Source: JALOOE01 sp964423545 (GTDB taxonomy: Bacteria; Chloroflexota; Anaerolineae; CG2-30-64-16). From it: a DNA stretch of 6,752 nucleotides. The translations under genes were made by a program, and so were the position numbers. Under the pieces are notes generated by a model. The model searched no databases, had not been told where the DNA came from, and saw only the letters and a program-made list of their open reading frames with translations. The stretch spans positions 1 through 6,752 of the forward strand of contig CAYRFV010000298.1 of assembly GCA_964423545.1 (NCBI GenBank), written 5' to 3'. The number at the start of each line of letters is the position of its first letter. The stretch's first letter is position 1. Positions 6,055-6,752 of this stretch are shown here, one piece after another.

Positions 6055-6117
6055 AGCTTGCTAAACTGGCGAGGTTGCGATACAGTCTCGTCGCGACTCG
6101 CTTAGTTTGGCCTAGCT
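6055..6117 (+). repeat. Long imperfect hairpin upstream of the ATPase remnant
   Basis: The arm at 6061-6080 pairs with 6091-6110 around the 10-nt loop TACAGTCTCG. From the loop outwards there are six pairs (with one T-G), a bulged G on the left, five GCGAG/CTCGC pairs, a G/TT internal loop, and seven pairs (CTAAACT with AGTTTGG, one T-G). One further G-C pair and an AGCT/AGCT block (6055-6058 with 6114-6117) extend the stem across a small internal loop. This gives about 22-23 pairs. It ends about 10 nt before the ribosome binding site of the next gene. No T-run follows. Possible roles are a leader regulatory stem, a small structured RNA, or a recombination or mobile-element end. Confidence 0.65.
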
Positions 6118-6136
6118 TATCTCGGTGAGGTGCGTC

Positions 6137-6528
6137 ATGTTCATCGACCGCGTGCGCGAGTTGGCCTTCCTGGAGCGCCGGTACGCCTCCGATCAGGCCG
6201 AGCGGGTCGTGCTCCACGGCCGCCGCGCGGGCAAGACCGAGCTGCTCCGGCGCCTCTGCGAGGGCAAACGCCACGTCTTCTACGTGGCCGACCTGGGCAC
6301 CGAAGCCAGCACCCTTTCCTGGGCGAGTGCCGTTGGCGCTCGCGCCCCCTCGGCCCCGACGCCCTGGCTGAGCTCAAGCACAAGGCCGAACGCGTGCCAG
6401 GCAATCGCCATCAAGTGCTGGCGCTGTTCTCGCGCGCCGGTTTCACCGAGCCGCTGCAGACCGAAGCGGTTGGCCAGGGCGTGCTGTGGTTCGGCCCGGA
6501 CGATCTGCTGGGCGCGGAGGCAAAATGA
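6137..6528 (+). pseudogene. Internally deleted and frameshifted ATPase_2/DUF234-type gene
   Basis: ATG 6137 follows GGTGAGG (ribosome binding site, 6 nt spacing). The N-terminal 60 residues (MFIDRVRELAFLERRY, then VVLHGRRAGKTELLRR and HVFYVADLGTEAST) are those of an archaeal-ATPase-like (PF01637) P-loop protein. At about 6310 the homology jumps one frame. Frame 1 then reads FLGECRWRSRPLGPDALAELKHKA and FSRAGFTEPLQTEAVGQGVLWFGPDDLL to TGA 6526-6528, matching the C-terminal DUF234 nuclease-like end of the same family. Full-length members have roughly 450-480 residues, so about 1 kb of the middle is missing and the ends are out of frame. The P-loop also lacks one residue (G-RRA-GKT instead of G-x4-GKT). 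The ECK-type motif of the C-terminus is ECR. The original frame would run on to 6619 as nonsense. The gene is almost certainly non-functional. Confidence 0.85.
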
Positions 6529-6752
6529 GCGAATACCAGTACTACGAATGGCAGACGATGGATCGCGCCTTGACCGCCACGGAACAGGCCGCGGTCAACA
6601 AGCTCTCCAGCCACATTGACGTCACCTCGACGCGCGCCTGGGTGGAGTACCACTGGGGTGATTTCAAACATGACCCGGTGCAGGTGCTGGCGCGCCACTT
6701 CGATGCGTTCCTCTACTACGCTAACTGGGGCTGCCAACGGCTGGCGTTCCGC
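6525..6752 (+). CDS. Conserved hypothetical protein, N-terminal part (runs off the window)
   Basis: The gene starts at ATG 6525, overlapping the TGA of the ATPase remnant (ATGA). GGAGG at 6516-6520 gives a strong ribosome binding site. The 76 visible residues begin MSEYQYYEWQTMDRALTATEQ, followed by LSSHIDVTSTRAWVEYHWGDFKHDP and FDAFLYYANWGCQRLAFR. They are rich in Tyr and Trp and predicted soluble. The MSEYQYYE...DRPLT...ANWG...L.FR pattern resembles, from memory, a family of large uncharacterised bacterial proteins; I cannot name a function. The overlap shows it was translationally coupled to the ATPase gene before that gene decayed. This start is intact, so it may still be expressed. Confidence in coding is high and in function nil. 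Confidence 0.88.
   Translation, partial: MSEYQYYEWQTMDRALTATEQAAVNKLSSHIDVTSTRAWVEYHWGDFKHDPVQVLARHFDAFLYYANWGCQRLAFR

Larger units (their letters stand above)
5856..6136. other. Inverted-repeat-rich intergenic region
   Basis: This 281-bp stretch has no plausible reading frame and looser, more mixed base use than the flanking genes. Its second half (about 5990-6117) is packed with small and large inverted repeats, listed separately. A minus-strand frame across 5585-5938 is a shadow of brkB and was not accepted. I see no tRNA, transposase end or T-tract terminator here. Confidence 0.6.

Noticed and set aside
6055..6117. Integron attC site
   Set aside because: The outer arms GCTAAAC and GTTTGGC resemble RYYYAAC/GTTRRRY cores but break the consensus. 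There is no integrase or cassette array in view.

Overview
The window is high-GC bacterial DNA with strong G/C third-position codon bias and Shine-Dalgarno-led genes. The gene content (two SulP permeases, a YihY/BrkB membrane protein and an ATPase_2/DUF234-type gene) fits a high-GC proteobacterium best. No marker gene is present, so the taxonomy is only an inference. All supported genes lie on the + strand.

Layout. Positions 1-78 hold the last 25 codons of an unidentified gene. Positions 79-308 carry what looks like a decayed coding remnant, then a leader with two hairpins (221-253 and 266-291) just upstream of the ribosome binding site of the first SulP gene. That gene (309-2039) encodes a divergent SulP/SLC26-type anion permease with a degenerate C-terminal STAS domain. 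Its last codons are made of a perfect 17-bp inverted repeat. A 206-bp gap follows, ending in a short hairpin. A second, more canonical SulP-STAS permease (2246-3952) comes next and is tightly linked (10 nt) to a six-helix membrane protein of unknown function (3963-4634). A YihY/BrkB-family membrane protein (4764-5735) follows after 129 nt. In total, four consecutive genes encode polytopic inner-membrane proteins, two of them predicted anion transporters.

The right end (5736-6752) has a different character. There is a short coding remnant in the same frame as brkB, then a 281-bp gap packed with inverted repeats, including a long imperfect hairpin at about 6055-6117. Next is a collapsed ATPase_2/DUF234 gene (6137-6528). 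Its N-terminal P-loop region is joined out of frame to its C-terminal DUF234 end, with most of the middle missing. A conserved hypothetical gene starts at 6525, overlaps the collapsed gene by ATGA, and runs off the window.

Functionally, the core looks like an anion/membrane-transport cluster next to eroding accessory DNA. I found no rRNA, tRNA, CRISPR array, transposase or convincing new defence system. The observations most worth following up are the hairpins placed at gene starts and ends, the paralogue pair with different substrate-site residues, and the internally deleted ATPase gene.
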